From the NCBI RefSeq assembly GCF_005434975.1, contig NZ_SKCJ01000001.1, positions 1,250,001-1,314,000 on the forward strand: 64,000 nucleotides of DNA. Direction: 5' to 3'. This DNA comes from Parerythrobacter lutipelagi (GTDB lineage Bacteria > Pseudomonadota > Alphaproteobacteria > Sphingomonadales > Sphingomonadaceae). The translations under genes were made by a program, and so were the position numbers. Shown one piece after another: positions 25,745 through 35,009 of the stretch. The notes under the pieces were generated by a model. That model searched no databases. It was not told the DNA's origin and saw nothing but the letters and a program-made list of their open reading frames with translations. Position 1 is the stretch's first letter. The number at the start of each line of letters is the position of its first letter.

Positions 25745-27552
25745 AGTCCGTCCAGCCGTTCCTGATACCGCTCGCGTATCTTATGGCGGCGGATCTTCAT
25801 GCTCGGCGTCATTTCCTCGTTCTCGATCGCGAAGGCTTCATCGGCAAAAGTGAACTGGCGGACTTTTTCGATCACTGACAGGTCCTTGTTCACGCGCGTG
25901 ACGGCTTCACTCACCGCTTTCTTGAAGGCGGGCGTTTCCTGCAGCTCCTTGATATCGAATTTTTCGTCATTGGCGCGCGCCCAGTCGAGCGCCCATTCCG
26001 CGTCAGGCACGATCAGCCCTACGATATAGGGCCGCTTGTCACCGCTCACCATCGCCTGCGCGATCTCGGGCTGCAAGGTGAGCATGCCTTCGATCTTCTG
26101 CGGCGCGACATTGTCACCCTTGTCGTTGACGATCATGTCCTTCTTGCGGTCGGTGATCTTGATCCGGCCCTTATCGTCAATATGGCCGATGTCGCCGGTG
26201 TGGAGCCAGCCGTTTTGCAGGGCGCGCCGGGTCTCGGTCTCGTTCTGCCAATAGCCGTGCATCACCAGTTCGCCCCGAACGAGGATCTCGCCATCCTCAC
26301 CGATCTTGACTTCGACTCCGTCCATTGGTGGGCCGACGGTGTCCATCTTGAGCCCGACCTTGGGCCGGTTGCAGCTGATGACCGGACCGGATTCGGTCTG
26401 GCCATAACCCTGCAGCATTGTCAGGCCCATCGCATCGAAGAAATTGCCGACATCCGGGTTGAGCGGCGCACCGCCTGAAACCATCGCCTTTATTCGTCCG
26501 CCGAACCGCTGGCGGATTTTCGGTCTGAGTGTGCGTTCGAGCAAGGCGTCCATCGGCTTGTCGCGCAGACGCGTCCGGCCTTCGACAGATCTTTCGCTGA
26601 TCGAAATGGCGCGGTCCATCAGGTAATTCGGGAAGCGGCCCTGCTTTTCCACCTGCTTGATGATCCGGCTGCGCAGCACTTCGAACAGGCGCGGGACCAC
26701 AACCATGATTGTCGGACGGACCTCTTCGATATTGCTGGCGAGCTTTTCCAGCCCTTCCGAATAATAGATCTGCGCGCCGACACCGATCGGCAGATACTGC
26801 CCGCCGGTATGTTCGTAAGCGTGACTGAGTGGCAGGAAGCTCAGGAAGCGTTCTTCCTCATCCAGGCCGAAATCATGCAGCAGGATTTCCGCCGCGCCTT
26901 TCACATTGCACAGGATCATGCCGTGGTGCTGCAACACACCGCGAGGCGCGCCTCCCGTGCCGCTGGTGTAAATGATGCAGGCGGTCGAATCGCGCCCGAT
27001 AGCGGCGATCCGGCCTTCAACCGCTTTGCGAGCTTCAGCTGCGTTGCCGGCGGTCATGCTGTCCCAGCCGTGATAATCGAAGCTGCCGGACTGCTGGCGA
27101 TGCAGGTCCTCGATCCCGATCACATGCTCGGCGACGCCGCTTGCCTGCAATGCACCATGCAGCGGCCTGAGCAGCTTTTCAGTCGAGACGATGACCGCTT
27201 TGGCGCCCGAATTGTCGAGGATATGAACGTGGTCGCGTTCTGTGTTGGTAATGTAGGCTGGCACAGTGATCGCGCCCGCTGCCATGACCGCAAGGTCGGA
27301 GATACACCATTCGGGCCGGTTCTCCGAAACAAGGACCACCCGGTCGCCGTCTGTAATTCCGATCCGCCGCAGATTTTCAGCCAGCAAACAGACCTGGTCG
27401 GCCACTTCGTGCCAGCTCTGGGTGTGCCAGTCGCCATCTCGTTTTGCGCCGAGAAACGGTTCATCGCCCTTCTCGTCGGCGCGCTTGAGAAAAAGTTCGA
27501 CGAGGTTCTTTGCCGAATCGAAATCCGAAAGTTGCAAGGCAACGGCTCCCAC
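25732..27552 (-). CDS. fadD: Long-chain acyl-CoA synthetase (AMP-forming)
   Basis: A 606-residue adenylate-forming enzyme that activates fatty acids with ATP and CoA. The P-loop is IIYTSGTGGAPRGVL, the A5 motif GYGQTESGPVISCN, and the hinge region DIGHIDDKGRIKITDRKKD; the catalytic lysine region near the C-terminus is present (EEMTPSMKIRRHKI). The length and layout fit the long-chain group. The first codon is a GTG at 27552; a TTG five codons later (27537) has a better-spaced GGGAG. It is separated by 73 bases from ggt upstream. Confidence 0.9.
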   Translation of the reverse strand: MGAVALQLSDFDSAKNLVELFLKRADEKGDEPFLGAKRDGDWHTQSWHEVADQVCLLAENLRRIGITDGDRVVLVSENRPEWCISDLAVMAAGAITVPAYITNTERDHVHILDNSGAKAVIVSTEKLLRPLHGALQASGVAEHVIGIEDLHRQQSGSFDYHGWDSMTAGNAAEARKAVEGRIAAIGRDSTACIIYTSGTGGAPRGVLQHHGMILCNVKGAAEILLHDFGLDEEERFLSFLPLSHAYEHTGGQYLPIGVGAQIYYSEGLEKLASNIEEVRPTIMVVVPRLFEVLRSRIIKQVEKQGRFPNYLMDRAISISERSVEGRTRLRDKPMDALLERTLRPKIRQRFGGRIKAMVSGGAPLNPDVGNFFDAMGLTMLQGYGQTESGPVISCNRPKVGLKMDTVGPPMDGVEVKIGEDGEILVRGELVMHGYWQNETETRRALQNGWLHTGDIGHIDDKGRIKITDRKKDMIVNDKGDNVAPQKIEGMLTLQPEIAQAMVSGDKRPYIVGLIVPDAEWALDWARANDEKFDIKELQETPAFKKAVSEAVTRVNKDLSVIEKVRQFTFADEAFAIENEEMTPSMKIRRHKIRERYQERLDGLYRS

Positions 27553-27625
27553 TGCTGTGTCTTATCTTATCGGAGTGACTTAGGCTCGCTGCGCCGTAGC
27601 GGCAAGCGCAGAGCGGCTGGCGGCG

Positions 27626-29347
27626 TCAGGGCATTTCCAGCTGCGCCTCGAGCCGCGGATCGCGGGCACTGACCCAGACGTCGCCTTGACGCAGCACGGC
27701 GTTTGCTTTCACCGGAGCTGCCCGAATCATGGTTTGATCGTGCCCGAGTGCCTTGAATGCTTCGGCAGAGGATTCCAGCCAGGTCCCTTCTTCGAGCAGC
27801 ACCCGGTCACCGAATGCCATGATAAACGGCAGGCCGAGGGCTTCCTTGGCAGAAAGGCCGAAATCGATCACTCCGATGATGCTTCGTGCGGTCTGCACCG
27901 GAATAGTCCCGCCGCCCGCCGCGCCGACTGCCAGGACCGGACGACCATCGGGGTTCCATACAACGAACGGCGACATGGAACTGCGCGGACGCTTGCCGCC
28001 CTCGACCCGATTGGCGACCATGCGCCCGCCGATTTCCGGCGCGCGGCTGAAATCGGTCAGTTCGTTGTTCAGGTAGAAGCCGCCGACCATCAGGCCGGAA
28101 CCGAACGCACCTTCGATGGTGGAGGTATAGCTCACCATCACATGGTTCGAATCGACCACGGCAAAATGCGATGTCCCGCGCTCTTCCGGCTCGTCACCAT
28201 CGGCCAGCGCCAAAGGTGCGCCAGTTGGCTGGCCCGGCTCGACCGAAGCCAAGGTGGACGCGGGATCGATCAGCGCGCTCCTGCTCGCAAGATAGCCATT
28301 GTCGGTCAGGCCCTCGAGAGGCACCGACACGAAATCGCTGTCGGCGAGATACAGTTCCCGGTCGGCATATGCGAGCCGCTGCGATTCGACGAAAAGGTGC
28401 CAAGTAACCGGATTTTCCTTGCCCAGCGCAGCCAAGTCGAAACGCTCAAGCTGGCCCAATATCTGGATCACCGCGACCCCGCCCGAGGTCGGCGGACCCA
28501 TCCCGCAGATGCGGTAGCCGCGATAGCCGCCACAAACCGGCGCGCGCAGCAGAGCTTCGTAGCCGCTCAGATCGGTTTCAGTCATCGCGCCCTCGCGCGG
28601 GGTCGCGGCGGCCACTGTTGCAGCGAGCACCGCCGCATCCGTGCCTTCATAGAATGCTTCGGGGCCACGTGCCGCGATCCGCTCGAAGGTCTTGGCGAGG
28701 TCTTCGTTGGTAATGCGCGTCCCCACGGCAAGCGCGTTGCCTGCGCTGTCGAAAAAGAGCTCCTGACCCTTGAGGCTTGCCGCGGCGCGATCTTTCGCAC
28801 GGGTCAGCGATGCATTGAGCCGGGGATTCACCAGAAAGCCTTCGCGCGAAAGCCGGATCGCGGGCTCGAACAATTTGGCCCAAGGCAGTTTGCCATGCTT
28901 CTCATGCGCCAGTGCCGCCAGGGCGATGTTGCCCGGCACGCCAACGCTTAGTCCGCTGCGGACCGATTCGCCGAATGGTGGCAACGAGCCGTCATCCTCC
29001 AGAAACCAGTCGGGACCAGCCCCGGCAGGTGCTTTCTCCCGGCCGTCGAAACTCTCAACCACGCCGCCCGGGGTACCGCGCAGCATAAAGCCGCCGCCGC
29101 CTATGCCTGAACTTTGCGGCTCTACCACGGTGAGCGCGAGCATTGTCGCGATCGCGGCATCGACGGAGCTGCCGCCTGCTGAGAGGATTTCCATTCCGGC
29201 GGCTTCAGCCCTCGGATCGGCGGCGCTGACGGTTCCGGCGAAAGATGGCAGCCGAGGCGGCGCGGCTTCGACGGCGACACCCTGCGTCAACGTACATGCA
29301 GTGAGGAGCGACGCCGCGGCGAGAGATAGTATGATACGTTTGAGCAT
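27626..29347 (-). CDS. ggt: Gamma-glutamyltransferase, lipoprotein
   Basis: A 573-residue Ntn hydrolase that transfers or hydrolyses the gamma-glutamyl group of glutathione. The N-terminal SLAAASLLTACTLTQ is a lipoprotein signal with its lipobox. The precursor is cut before the catalytic Thr392 in ERGTSHFAVVD; downstream SYTSTIEGAFGSGLMV and the small-subunit GAAGGGTIPVQTA are typical. It acts in the periplasm. It lies 11 bases after pyrD on the same strand. Confidence 0.92.
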   Translation of the reverse strand: MLKRIILSLAAASLLTACTLTQGVAVEAAPPRLPSFAGTVSAADPRAEAAGMEILSAGGSSVDAAIATMLALTVVEPQSSGIGGGGFMLRGTPGGVVESFDGREKAPAGAGPDWFLEDDGSLPPFGESVRSGLSVGVPGNIALAALAHEKHGKLPWAKLFEPAIRLSREGFLVNPRLNASLTRAKDRAAASLKGQELFFDSAGNALAVGTRITNEDLAKTFERIAARGPEAFYEGTDAAVLAATVAAATPREGAMTETDLSGYEALLRAPVCGGYRGYRICGMGPPTSGGVAVIQILGQLERFDLAALGKENPVTWHLFVESQRLAYADRELYLADSDFVSVPLEGLTDNGYLASRSALIDPASTLASVEPGQPTGAPLALADGDEPEERGTSHFAVVDSNHVMVSYTSTIEGAFGSGLMVGGFYLNNELTDFSRAPEIGGRMVANRVEGGKRPRSSMSPFVVWNPDGRPVLAVGAAGGGTIPVQTARSIIGVIDFGLSAKEALGLPFIMAFGDRVLLEEGTWLESSAEAFKALGHDQTMIRAAPVKANAVLRQGDVWVSARDPRLEAQLEMP

Positions 29348-29358
29348 GGCTTAACTCG

Positions 29359-30405
29359 CTATTCGGTCCCAACCGCCTCCGCAATCGATTTGAAGCCGTC
29401 GCGTTTCATCCGCCTCTCGAGGCCGGACACGATTCGGGAAGCGAGACCCGGGCCTTCATAGACCAGCGCGCTGTAGAGCTGGACGAGGCTCGCTCCGGCC
29501 CGGATGCGTTCCCACGCATGATCGGCGCTGGCGATGCCGCCAACACCCACCAGAGGGACAGCCCCGCCCGTTGCCTTGCGGAAATCGCGCAGCCGGTCGA
29601 GCGCTTTTTGCCGCAGCGGGGCCCCCGATAGCCCGCCCGTTTCACCGGCGTGGCGCGATTGTAGCCCCGGCCGGTCGATCGTCGTGTTCGACACGATCAA
29701 GGCACCGAGCCCTTTGTCGATTGCGATACGGGCAATGGAGTCGATATCGGCAGGCTCAAGATCAGGGGCGACCTTGAGAAAGACCGGCGGGCCGTCCGCG
29801 CCGCGTGCGTCGAAGACCGCATCGAGCAGATCGACAAGCGCGTTTTCATCCTGCAGCGCGCGCAGGCCGGGTGTGTTCGGGCTGGAGATATTGACCGCAA
29901 GATATGTCGCGAGCGGCGCCATGATCCGGGTCATCGTGGCATAGTCGGCGATGCGGTCGGTCGAATCCTTGTTCGCCCCGATATTGATTCCGAGAATGCC
30001 GCCGCGATCCTTGCGTGCGGCCAGCCTGTGCTCCGCTGCCTGTGCTCCGCCATTGTTGAAACCCATGCGGTTTATCACGGCGCGGTCTTCCACCAGACGG
30101 AACAGGCGCGGTTTCGGGTTCCCCTCCTGAGGTAGCGGCGTGATCGAGCCGACCTCGGCAAATCCGAAGCCCAGTCCCATGACTGCGTCGGGCACTTCAC
30201 CATCTTTGTCGAAGCCAGCGGCCATGCCGACCGGATTTGGGAAGCGGATGCCCGCCACTTCTGTTTCGAGTGCGCCGAAGCGTGACTTGGGCGCTGCCGG
30301 CATCATCCGCAAACCGGCGATTGTCAGCCGATGGGCTCGTTCCGGATCGAGAGTGAACAGCGCAGGGCGCAGCAACGAAAATATCATGGGGGTGAGCCTA
30401 TACAT
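29359..30405 (-). CDS. pyrD: Dihydroorotate dehydrogenase (quinone), class 2
   Basis: A 348-residue FMN enzyme that oxidises dihydroorotate with ubiquinone in pyrimidine synthesis, at the inner membrane. The class 2 N-terminal extension is present (about 1-40), followed by PNPVGMAAGFDKDGE, NRMGFNNGG, VNISSPNTPGLRALQ with the catalytic serine, and LIVSNTT. A strong GGAGGT five bases upstream supports ATG 30405 over ATG 30387. It is the first gene of a pyrD-ggt pair. Confidence 0.94.
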   Translation of the reverse strand: MYRLTPMIFSLLRPALFTLDPERAHRLTIAGLRMMPAAPKSRFGALETEVAGIRFPNPVGMAAGFDKDGEVPDAVMGLGFGFAEVGSITPLPQEGNPKPRLFRLVEDRAVINRMGFNNGGAQAAEHRLAARKDRGGILGINIGANKDSTDRIADYATMTRIMAPLATYLAVNISSPNTPGLRALQDENALVDLLDAVFDARGADGPPVFLKVAPDLEPADIDSIARIAIDKGLGALIVSNTTIDRPGLQSRHAGETGGLSGAPLRQKALDRLRDFRKATGGAVPLVGVGGIASADHAWERIRAGASLVQLYSALVYEGPGLASRIVSGLERRMKRDGFKSIAEAVGTE

Positions 30406-30725
30406 CGCCCACCTCCGGTGTCGATTGCGTTAATTTCGGGCCGAATCCGGGCAATTGAGACAAGTTCATTTCAAGAAATCGGGTAGATTCAAACCAGAGG
30501 TGTCGTTTCCATACAATCCTCAAAATGCGACTCACCCTAAACAGCCTGTGCGACCCGAAGGGCTCGATGCAGCAATGCAAGAGTTCTTGACTTTAAGGGC
30601 GGCTCTCTCCTGGAGGGCCGCCCCTTTTTTTGATTGGACCCCGGCGCCGGGTTCGACGGCAGCTCTGGCCAAATCCAATTCGATGTGTCTTATCCTCGTC
30701 TCAAACCCCAAGAGGAGACAATCGC
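30406..30725. other. 320-base intergenic region with an orphan terminator, possible small RNA
   Basis: This gap separates the divergent pyrD and DUF885 genes. It contains no supported open frame. It does hold a strong plus-strand terminator at 30597-30631 that no plus-strand gene precedes; the DUF885 gene starts only after it. The sequence 30496-30596 includes a short self-complementary element (CAAGAGTTCTTG, 30579-30590). A small RNA of about 130 bases ending at the terminator is one explanation; I could not match it to a known RNA family. Confidence 0.4.
30597..30631 (+). terminator. Strong rho-independent terminator without an upstream gene
   Basis: GGGCGGC (30597-30603) pairs with GCCGCCC (30617-30623), and seven T residues follow. 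It reads on the plus strand, where the nearest upstream gene on the same strand is more than 4 kb away. Confidence 0.85.
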
Positions 30726-32591
30726 ATGCGTCGTACTGCCCAATCTTCGGCCCGATTTCTGGTCGCCACCGCTCTCCCGGCGCTCGCGCTGGCCGGATGT
30801 ACGGTCACTCAGGCCGAGCCGGAGCTGGTGGTTGCAGAGGTTGAGGCAGAAGAGGTTGCGCTCGCGAGCATAAATACGGTGTTTGACGATTACGATGCTG
30901 CCCAGTTGGCGAATTCGCCGCAAGGCAAGGCCTATCGCGGGGTCCGTGACGAAGATTACGGCAAATGGAATGACACCTCCGCCGAGGCTGAGCTGCGCGA
31001 CTATCAGCTGCTCCAGTCGACCGCGCAAACCATGCGTGAGACATACGGCGCGGCCGAATTGCCTGACGAGGACCGGCTGTCCTACAGATTGTTCAATGCG
31101 GTTGCCGAGCGCAACGCGATGCGTTGGCCATACCGCGACTATGGCTATATCTTTGACCAGATGAATGGCGCTCAGAGCAGCTTCCCCGCTTTTCTGATCA
31201 ATATCCACCGGGTGTCCAATTTGGGTGATGCGCAGGCCTATATCGAGCGGATCGAGGGGATCGGACCGGCGCTCGACCAGCTGACCGAGCAGTCTCGCGA
31301 ACGGTCCGGCCGCGGGATCATGCCGCCTGACTGGGTCTATCCCTACGTGATCTCGGACATCGAGAACCTCCTGTCGACAGAGACCCCCAACCCCATTCTG
31401 TCTGACTTCAGTGACAAGGTGGATGCATTGGAGCTGCCGGTGGACGAAGGCGGAGCCTTGCGCGGTGATGCGCAATTGGCGTGGTTCAACTCTGCCCGCC
31501 CGGCCTACGAGCGCCTCCTTGCCGAGATGAAGCGTCAGCAAGCGATCGCGCCGACTGATGATGGGATCTGGCGGTTTGCCGATGGGGCGGATTACTACAC
31601 AGCGCTCCTCGCCAACTACACCACCACTGACCTCACCGCAGACCAGATCCACGACATCGGTCTGCGCGAAGTGGCGCGCATTCACGGCGAAATGCGCGAA
31701 ATCATGGCGCAGGTTGGTTTCGAAGGCACTCTGCAGGAATTCTTCGAATATACCCGTACGAACGACCGCTTTTACTATGATACGCGTGAAGCCTACCTCG
31801 CCGAGGCGGAGCAAAAACTCGAAGCAATCGAAGCAAAGCTGCCTGAGTTTTTCGCTACGCTGCCGAAGGCGCCGATGGTGATCAAGCCGGTCGAGGCGTT
31901 CCGCGAACAGAGTGCAGGCAAGGCGTTTTACAGCAGCCCGGCGCCCGACGGATCGCGCCCGGGAACCTATTACGTCAATCTCTACAACTTGCGTGATATG
32001 TCGAAGAACGAGCTGGAAGCGCTTGCCTATCACGAGGGGCTTCCGGGCCACCACTTGCAGCGCACGATCCAGACCGAATTGGGCGATGTCCCGCCGTTCC
32101 GCCGATTCGGCGGAGTCACTGCGTACACGGAAGGCTGGGGCCTCTATTCGGAAGAGCTGGGCAAGGACATGGGATTCTACACCGACCCCTATTCCGACTT
32201 CGGACGGCTGGGGATGGAACTGTGGAGAGCCTGCAGGCTGGTTGTGGATACCGGGATTCACCACAAGCGCTGGAGCCGCGAGGAAGCGATCCAGTACCTG
32301 ACGGACAACACGCCCAATCCCGACGGTGACATTCGCAAGGCGATCGAACGCTACGTTGTCTATCCGGGCCAAGCGACGGCCTATATGATCGGCAAGCTGA
32401 AGATCATGGAACTGCGTGACAAAGCACGCAATGAGCTTGGCGGCCGCTTCGATATTCGCGGTTTCCACGATGCGGTTTTGCTCAGCGGACCGGTGCCGCT
32501 CGATATCCTTGAAGAGAATGTTGATCAGTGGATCGCCGAAGTCAAAGCGCGGCCGGAGCCGATCATGAACGGGCCTGCTGCTGGCGAGTGA
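30726..32591 (+). CDS. DUF885 family lipoprotein (putative metallopeptidase)
   Basis: A 621-residue protein with a lipoprotein signal (about 1-24, LALAGC) and a DUF885 domain. The conserved LAYHEGLPGHHLQRT segment contains HE-x(3)-GHH, which resembles a zinc site, and YTEGWGLYSEEL follows with a further glutamate; a metallocarboxypeptidase-type function is likely but unproven. ATG 30726 has an AGGAG nine bases upstream. The stop overlaps the start of an AraC-type regulator by one base, so the two genes are coupled. Confidence 0.85.
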   Translation: MRRTAQSSARFLVATALPALALAGCTVTQAEPELVVAEVEAEEVALASINTVFDDYDAAQLANSPQGKAYRGVRDEDYGKWNDTSAEAELRDYQLLQSTAQTMRETYGAAELPDEDRLSYRLFNAVAERNAMRWPYRDYGYIFDQMNGAQSSFPAFLINIHRVSNLGDAQAYIERIEGIGPALDQLTEQSRERSGRGIMPPDWVYPYVISDIENLLSTETPNPILSDFSDKVDALELPVDEGGALRGDAQLAWFNSARPAYERLLAEMKRQQAIAPTDDGIWRFADGADYYTALLANYTTTDLTADQIHDIGLREVARIHGEMREIMAQVGFEGTLQEFFEYTRTNDRFYYDTREAYLAEAEQKLEAIEAKLPEFFATLPKAPMVIKPVEAFREQSAGKAFYSSPAPDGSRPGTYYVNLYNLRDMSKNELEALAYHEGLPGHHLQRTIQTELGDVPPFRRFGGVTAYTEGWGLYSEELGKDMGFYTDPYSDFGRLGMELWRACRLVVDTGIHHKRWSREEAIQYLTDNTPNPDGDIRKAIERYVVYPGQATAYMIGKLKIMELRDKARNELGGRFDIRGFHDAVLLSGPVPLDILEENVDQWIAEVKARPEPIMNGPAAGE

Positions 32592-33484
32592 TGGAGCAGC
32601 CGTTTCGCTTTTGTTTTATCGCTGCGCCCGATGATCTGGCGGCCTATGTCAACACCCTGTTCCTGTTCGAGACCGATCAGGCGCAGTTCGATGATATTCT
32701 GCCGGCCTATTCGGCGCAGCTGATCTGCTTCGGTCGGGGCAGGGCGCGGATGCAGCTTGCGCCGGACCGGGTTGCCGAATCGAGTGAGGCTTTTTTCCTC
32801 ACGCCGATGCAGCAGGCGGCTCCATTCTCGATGGAAGGGCCTGTGCGCGCCTGCGGCATCTCGCTGACGACGCTGGGATGGGCCGCGCTGTCCCGACTGC
32901 CGGTCGACCGGTACGGCCATCTGAAGATGGACGCCGCTGAAATACTGGACGCGCAAACAGTCAGCCGCCTGTCGGCGATCGGGGGCAGTTTTGCGGACGG
33001 GAACCTCTCCGCCGAAGGCGTGTGCGACCTGCTTGTATCGGTCATGCGTGCACATATTGCGCCGCCGATTGCGCAGCATGTGCAATTCATTCTCGCCATG
33101 ACCGAATGGCTGAACTCGTCGCTCAATCCGGATATTGAACAGCTAACCGTTTCGACTGGCCTCTCGCCGAGGCAAATACAGCGCCTCGCTAGGCGCTATT
33201 TCGGGAAACCCCCGACTGGGCTGGTGCGCCGCTACCGGGCGATCCGCGCCGCCACCATTCTATCGCAGGACGGAGTGCCAGCCGAAATCGTCGATGAGGC
33301 GACCAATGCCTTCTTCGACCAGGCACATATGATCCGCGACATTCGCCACTTTACCGGCCGCACACCCACCGCACTCAGCTCCGAACAGGAAAACGTCACG
33401 CGCAACACGCTTGGTCCCGAAGGATACGGGGTGATAGACTTGTTTGGCGGAACCAAGCGGACATTGGTGGCAGGAGAATCCTGA
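32591..33484 (+). CDS. AraC family transcriptional regulator, first of a tandem pair
   Basis: A 297-residue regulator with a non-conserved N-terminal domain (about 1-150) and a C-terminal AraC-type DNA-binding domain (about 170-265; LSPRQIQRLARRYFGKPP, then AFFDQAHMIRDIRHFTGRTP). The start overlaps the DUF885 stop (TGATG). The N-terminal domain lacks the usual cupin pattern. A second gene with the same architecture follows after 136 bases. Its targets, perhaps the DUF885 gene, are not known. Confidence 0.88.
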   Translation: MEQPFRFCFIAAPDDLAAYVNTLFLFETDQAQFDDILPAYSAQLICFGRGRARMQLAPDRVAESSEAFFLTPMQQAAPFSMEGPVRACGISLTTLGWAALSRLPVDRYGHLKMDAAEILDAQTVSRLSAIGGSFADGNLSAEGVCDLLVSVMRAHIAPPIAQHVQFILAMTEWLNSSLNPDIEQLTVSTGLSPRQIQRLARRYFGKPPTGLVRRYRAIRAATILSQDGVPAEIVDEATNAFFDQAHMIRDIRHFTGRTPTALSSEQENVTRNTLGPEGYGVIDLFGGTKRTLVAGES

Positions 33485-33620
33485 TGTCGCTGGTATACAA
33501 TGGCATTGCGGAAAACACGGCTAGGAGAGGCTCCGAAGCCTGGCCGGGCAGGGATGTCGCAGATCCTTGCTCACCGAGCTCGGGGCGGTGCTGGGTCAGT
33601 TGGGTCGCAATCGACTAGCC

Positions 33621-34490
33621 ATGCCGCCCCGTTTTTCCCTCTCTTATTTCGAACCGCCGGAGCGGCTGCATCGGCATGTCCTTGCGCTATTCCATTTCGC
33701 CTGGGACGAGCGCGAGATACTGGACCGGCATCCCGGCGCCTTGGGTCAGCTGGTGTTGTTCCCCCACGGCACCGGCGCAATCGACTTTGGCGACCGGAGG
33801 CAGGCGATTGAAGGTGAAGCGCATTTGCTCGCCGGGTTTTCAAAGGCGGCGCCGTTCACTATGCTTGGCCCGTGGCACGCCGTGGGCGTTTCGCTTTCCC
33901 CGCTGGGATGGGCTGCGCTGACGGGCAGGCCGAAGAACGAATGTCTTGACCGGTTTATTCCCGCGAATGAATTGCTCGGGCCAGAAATCCGCAATTTTGC
34001 GGCGGAGACGAACGCCGGATATCGTGCCGGCGATTTGTCCGGGAAAGATGCCGCAATGCTGCTGACGGAGTGGATCGAGCCGAGAATGAGCGACGTATCG
34101 CTGACGCATCAGCGCGTCATCGAGCGAACGCTCGCCTGGCTCGGCAGCTCTCTGAATCCGCCGATTGACGAACTGGTGGAATCGATCAACTACTCGCGGC
34201 GTCAGGCAGAACGGCTGGTCGAGCGCTATTTTGGCTTCCCGCCGGCAGCTCTGGCCCGAAAGTATCGCGCGATTCGCGCATCTGCCTTGCTCGGCGAAGG
34301 CGATTTGTCCGATCACGCCGTGGCGGAGATTGCCAGCGCCTTTCACGATCAGCCACATATGGTGCGCGAAATCCGGCGCTATTGCGGTTACACCCCGTCG
34401 CGCCTCGGGGGGCCTTCCGACAAGCTGTTCCAGACGCTGCTTCGGATGAAGAACTTTGATCGCCTGCATGCTTTCAAAGCGATCAAATAA
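33621..34490 (+). CDS. AraC family transcriptional regulator, second of a tandem pair
   Basis: A 289-residue regulator built like its neighbour: an N-terminal domain (about 1-150) and an AraC-type domain (about 160-260; YSRRQAERLVERYFGFPP, AFHDQPHMVREIRRYCGYTP). Matching segments such as SLSPLGWAALTG and WLGSSLNPPIDELV show common origin with the gene at 32591. ATG 33621 is chosen over an upstream frame to 33567. It is 108 bases before the Rrf2 gene. Confidence 0.87.
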   Translation: MPPRFSLSYFEPPERLHRHVLALFHFAWDEREILDRHPGALGQLVLFPHGTGAIDFGDRRQAIEGEAHLLAGFSKAAPFTMLGPWHAVGVSLSPLGWAALTGRPKNECLDRFIPANELLGPEIRNFAAETNAGYRAGDLSGKDAAMLLTEWIEPRMSDVSLTHQRVIERTLAWLGSSLNPPIDELVESINYSRRQAERLVERYFGFPPAALARKYRAIRASALLGEGDLSDHAVAEIASAFHDQPHMVREIRRYCGYTPSRLGGPSDKLFQTLLRMKNFDRLHAFKAIK

Positions 34491-34559
34491 CTCTCGAGAT
34501 GCAAACGACTCGCAACAGGGCTTTTTCAGTTGAAAGAGCCACAAGTCATGCATAGGTGA

Positions 34560-34582
34560 AATCGGAACGAATTAGTCCGATT
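34560..34582. promoter_or_regulatory. Inverted repeat upstream of the SUF regulator gene, probable operator
   Basis: AATCGGA and TCCGATT form a perfect 7-bp inverted repeat with a 9-base spacer (34560-34582), ending 16 bases before the GTG of the Rrf2 gene. Spacing and position fit a dimer-binding site, most simply for the Rrf2 protein itself. Confidence 0.55.
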
Positions 34583-34598
34583 AACAATTGAGACGCTT

Positions 34599-35009
34599 GT
34601 GCGCCTGTCAAACCTAGCTGATTACGCTGTCGTCACGATGAGCGCTGCGTCCCGCCATTGCGGCGGTGGCAGGGTGAGTGCGTCCGAACTGGCGAGCGAA
34701 ACCGGTTTGCCCGCACCCACTGTGCAAAAAGTCGTCAGCAAGCTGACTGCGGCGGGCCTCTTGCGTTCGACCCGCGGCGCAGGCGGTGGCCTGCAACTGG
34801 CCCGCCCTGCCGCGGCAATCAGCCTTGCCGACATTGTCGAGGCGGTCGAAGGGCCGATTGCTCTCACCGCCTGTATCGACGGGCACGATTGCGCGGTCGA
34901 TCACAATTGCAGCGTCAAACCGCATTGGCCGCTGGTCAACGAAACCCTGCGCAAGGCGCTGGCGGACATCCCGCTGACGCAGCTTGCGGGACAAAGAGAA
35001 ATAGCATGA
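34599..35009 (+). CDS. sufR: Rrf2 family SUF operon regulator
   Basis: A 136-residue Rrf2 winged-helix protein starting with GTG. The N-terminus ([16 protein letters not shown]) and the recognition helix ([17 protein letters not shown]) are typical. [13 protein letters not shown] carries three cysteines that would bind an Fe-S cluster, so it probably senses cluster or iron supply and controls the operon it leads. The stop overlaps the sufB start (ATGA). It corresponds to the SUF system regulator of sphingomonads, not to IscR in sensu stricto. The cyanobacterial SufR is a different protein. Confidence 0.88.
   Translation: MRLSNLADYAVVTMSAASRHCGGGRVSASELASETGLPAPTVQKVVSKLTAAGLLRSTRGAGGGLQLARPAAAISLADIVEAVEGPIALTACIDGHDCAVDHNCSVKPHWPLVNETLRKALADIPLTQLAGQREIA

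Noticed and set aside
30455-30844. Open frame across the pyrD-DUF885 gap (129 codons)
   Set aside because: A strong terminator lies inside it and it runs into the DUF885 gene in another frame; there is no ribosome-binding site or family similarity.
30690-32468. 592-codon antisense open frame opposite the DUF885 gene
   Set aside because: It mirrors a well-supported gene in a high-GC genome; its product has no known features and its length is a by-product of codon bias.
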